Assembly (NCBI GenBank): GCA_943737045.1
Contig: CALSFV010000290.1
Coordinates: 425,640-489,639 of the forward strand
Direction: 5' to 3'
DNA: 64,000 nt
Source: Parapristionchus giblindavisi
Taxonomy: Eukaryota > Nematoda > Chromadorea > Rhabditida > Diplogasteridae
In this document: positions 62,112 to 64,000 of the stretch, piece by piece
Numbering within the stretch: position 1 is the stretch's first letter
Layout: every line of letters begins with the position of its first letter
Program-made: the position numbers and the translations under genes
Notes under the pieces: generated by a model
What the model saw: the letters and a program-made list of their open reading frames with translations, nothing else
What the model was told of the DNA's origin: nothing
The model's database searches: none

Positions 62112-63277
62112 CACTGCAATTTTCTCAGCATTAAAGGCACACCACGAGCTAATTTTACTTCCCACTCAGGCAACACTCTCGTTGACAAAGAAAGCGAGAG
62201 AGCATCGCCAGGGAAAAGAGTTCAAAATGAGCTCGGGATGCGGCTTTAACGACTGGTGAATTGGTAAGAGCTGAGCCAGGCAAAGCTCTTGATAAGATTG
62301 TCATAGAACGTTCACTCAGGTTATTTATTTCAAAGAATCGTCTCGGAAAAAACTGTATCATGACTCCAAATGGGCGGAGTCTCATTTTAATAATGGTCAG
62401 GGGGTGAGCAAAGCATAGGGAGAGGGCATCTGTTTCGCAAGATCTGTCTCATGACTGGTGACTGGATTTGTCTTTTGAACTTCGACTTGCAAGATCTATC
62501 TTATGACTGACCTTAAAAACTACCGGGATATCTCCAAGGTATAGTCATGTTCTTTCCCTCTGGTTAAAGATGAGTCATACCATATTATTACACTTCCGTC
62601 CCTCCTACTTTGAAGCTCACGCAGGCAGATATTCCTGTCGCGTTTAGAATATACTATAGAATCAATATTTTTATGTAGGAGATCGACAATTTATTTATTT
62701 ATTTATTTATCATACATCGCGAAGATGTTTCAGCAAGTAAAAAAACGATATGATGAAGAAGATTTGCACATGGAAATAAAATAGGGGGAATAGACAATGG
62801 GAAAATAGGTAAGGTGAGGTGAAGATGGTCGGGGAAGTCTCAATAACGTATTCTCTAGTGCCAAGATCAAAGATCAGAGTGGGATCAATGATGTAGGGTG
62901 GATGAGGACGTAGCGGGAAGAGGACCGCATAAGTCAGCATAGACAGACTGACATGGCAAAAGGAACTTGTACATGAGACACAGTTTAGAGGGGTGAAATA
63001 TCAATGGATAAATTACAAAAAAAACAATGCGAAGGGAAGCAGAAGATAAAGTTCGACGTGTGAGGAGTAACAGCCCTTTTTGAGCCCGACAATTTATCTT
63101 TGAAATGTTTGTTGAACCTCGTTATCCAACCAAATAGAGCATTTTCGGTGCTAATGATGCCATTTGTAGTTTATTCAACGCATATTTGGTCGCATTTAAT
63201 AGTATGTTTTTCCCACTTATTATTCATTTCATTCGCTCATCCATTGCGTTTTTATCCTTTTATGCCTCTTTCATATC

Positions 63278-64000
63278 CCGTGGACGGGAAACTAACCTGC
63301 GCTGGAGCCGGTGTCTACCTCGACCAGTATGGCAATCAATACACCTACCTCGACTCGGCAGTTACTTGTCATTCGTGGGAGGGACCCAGGCGTAAGTCGA
63401 TGATTCTTGATCTTTGATCTTTGATCTTTTAAAACTGAAGTTTAATGTTTTTTACTCTGATAGTAGTTTTTTTGTAGTTTAATCTTTGTAGTTTGATCTT
63501 TGATCTTTGAACTTCATACTGATTTGAAGTTTGATCTTTAGCCTACATACTTACTCTTATCGTCAAATTTTGTAGTTTGATCGTTGTAGTTTGATCTTTG
63601 ATCTTTGAACTTTAGACTGCGCTCGAGCTCTAGTACCTGGGCGCCTCAGGACAGCAACATTTCCGTGTTCACGGAGTGGAATGACGATAACGGATGCAGA
63701 AACATGCGATGCTCCGCCACGGATATCATGCAGGTTTGATCTTTGATCTTTGTAGTTTGATCTATGATCTCTGACAGGTGCACGATACCGAGGCGAACAC
63801 ATGGTTGACCAGAGAGAGTCTACTCTGCACCCAGGCTGGTATGTTATAGCAAAGTGCAAACTACAAAGTACAAAGATCAAAGTACAAAATACAAAGATCA
63901 AACTACAATTACAGGCTATTGGACGTCAAAAGAGGATAGAGGAGCGATGTTGTTCCCGTACAAAGTAATCGACAAGAACTTTGTCGAAGTTAGATGCCAA
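63278..64000 (+). pseudogene. Truncated 3' end of the multi-C6 gene (unit 3, partial)
   Basis: Same lesions as in units 1 and 2; the final exon is cut by the window edge. Confidence 0.85.

Larger units (their letters stand above)
58484..64000. repeat. 5.93-kb tandem array, unit 3 (cut by window edge)
   Basis: Begins at the same junction sequence as the other units and runs off the right end within the last exon of the C6-gene fragment. About 410 bp would complete it, and further units may follow. Confidence 0.97.

Overview
The window is eukaryotic and almost certainly from a free-living-type nematode. Exons are short and bounded by GT and by TTTTCAG-like acceptors, introns carry abundant fold-back DNA elements, and several proteins belong to families that are typical of or expanded in nematodes (Cys-rich C6/DUF281-like modules, a seven-pass chemoreceptor, thaumatin-like proteins). 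The combination suggests a rhabditid or diplogastrid such as Pristionchus, but the species is an inference. Gene models below were built by reading exons by eye and checking intron phase.

Layout. (1) 1-17.0 kb: a plus-strand gene, cut by the left edge, that encodes a chain of Cys-rich C6-like modules. Its introns hold a minus-strand chemoreceptor gene, a long palindrome (9.8-13.7 kb), two identical 511-bp hAT elements and a minus-strand gene fragment broken by one of them. (2) 17.6-24.6 kb: a minus-strand PDZ-domain gene with a Lys-rich tail, carrying a 5'-truncated LINE and several DNA elements in its introns. (3) 24.6-25.3 kb: a divergent intergenic region. (4) 25.3-42.9 kb: a second plus-strand multi-C6 gene with a signal peptide and about 26 exons. 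A 10.9-kb intron contains a complete nested minus-strand gene (29.3-39.0 kb) that looks like a transcription factor and is possibly p53/CEP-1-like. That gene's own introns are filled by a degenerate TACAGTAAT minisatellite. (5) 43.5-44.1 kb: a small secreted His/acid-rich peptide gene. (6) 44.7-64 kb: a 5.93-kb tandem segmental array. One older, deleted unit (about 42.3-46.6 kb) is followed by three nearly identical units. Each complete unit carries an intact minus-strand thaumatin-like gene (247 aa, 16 Cys), a dead copy of the His-rich peptide gene and a truncated, frameshifted copy of the 3' end of the multi-C6 gene.

Functional picture (inference): two large secreted Cys-rich proteins, an amplified thaumatin-like gene and a small secreted peptide suggest a locus making extracellular or defence-type proteins. 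Amplification has kept only the thaumatin-like gene intact; its passengers have decayed. Mobile DNA is unusually well dated here because many elements have visible target duplications, empty-site copies or nested order.
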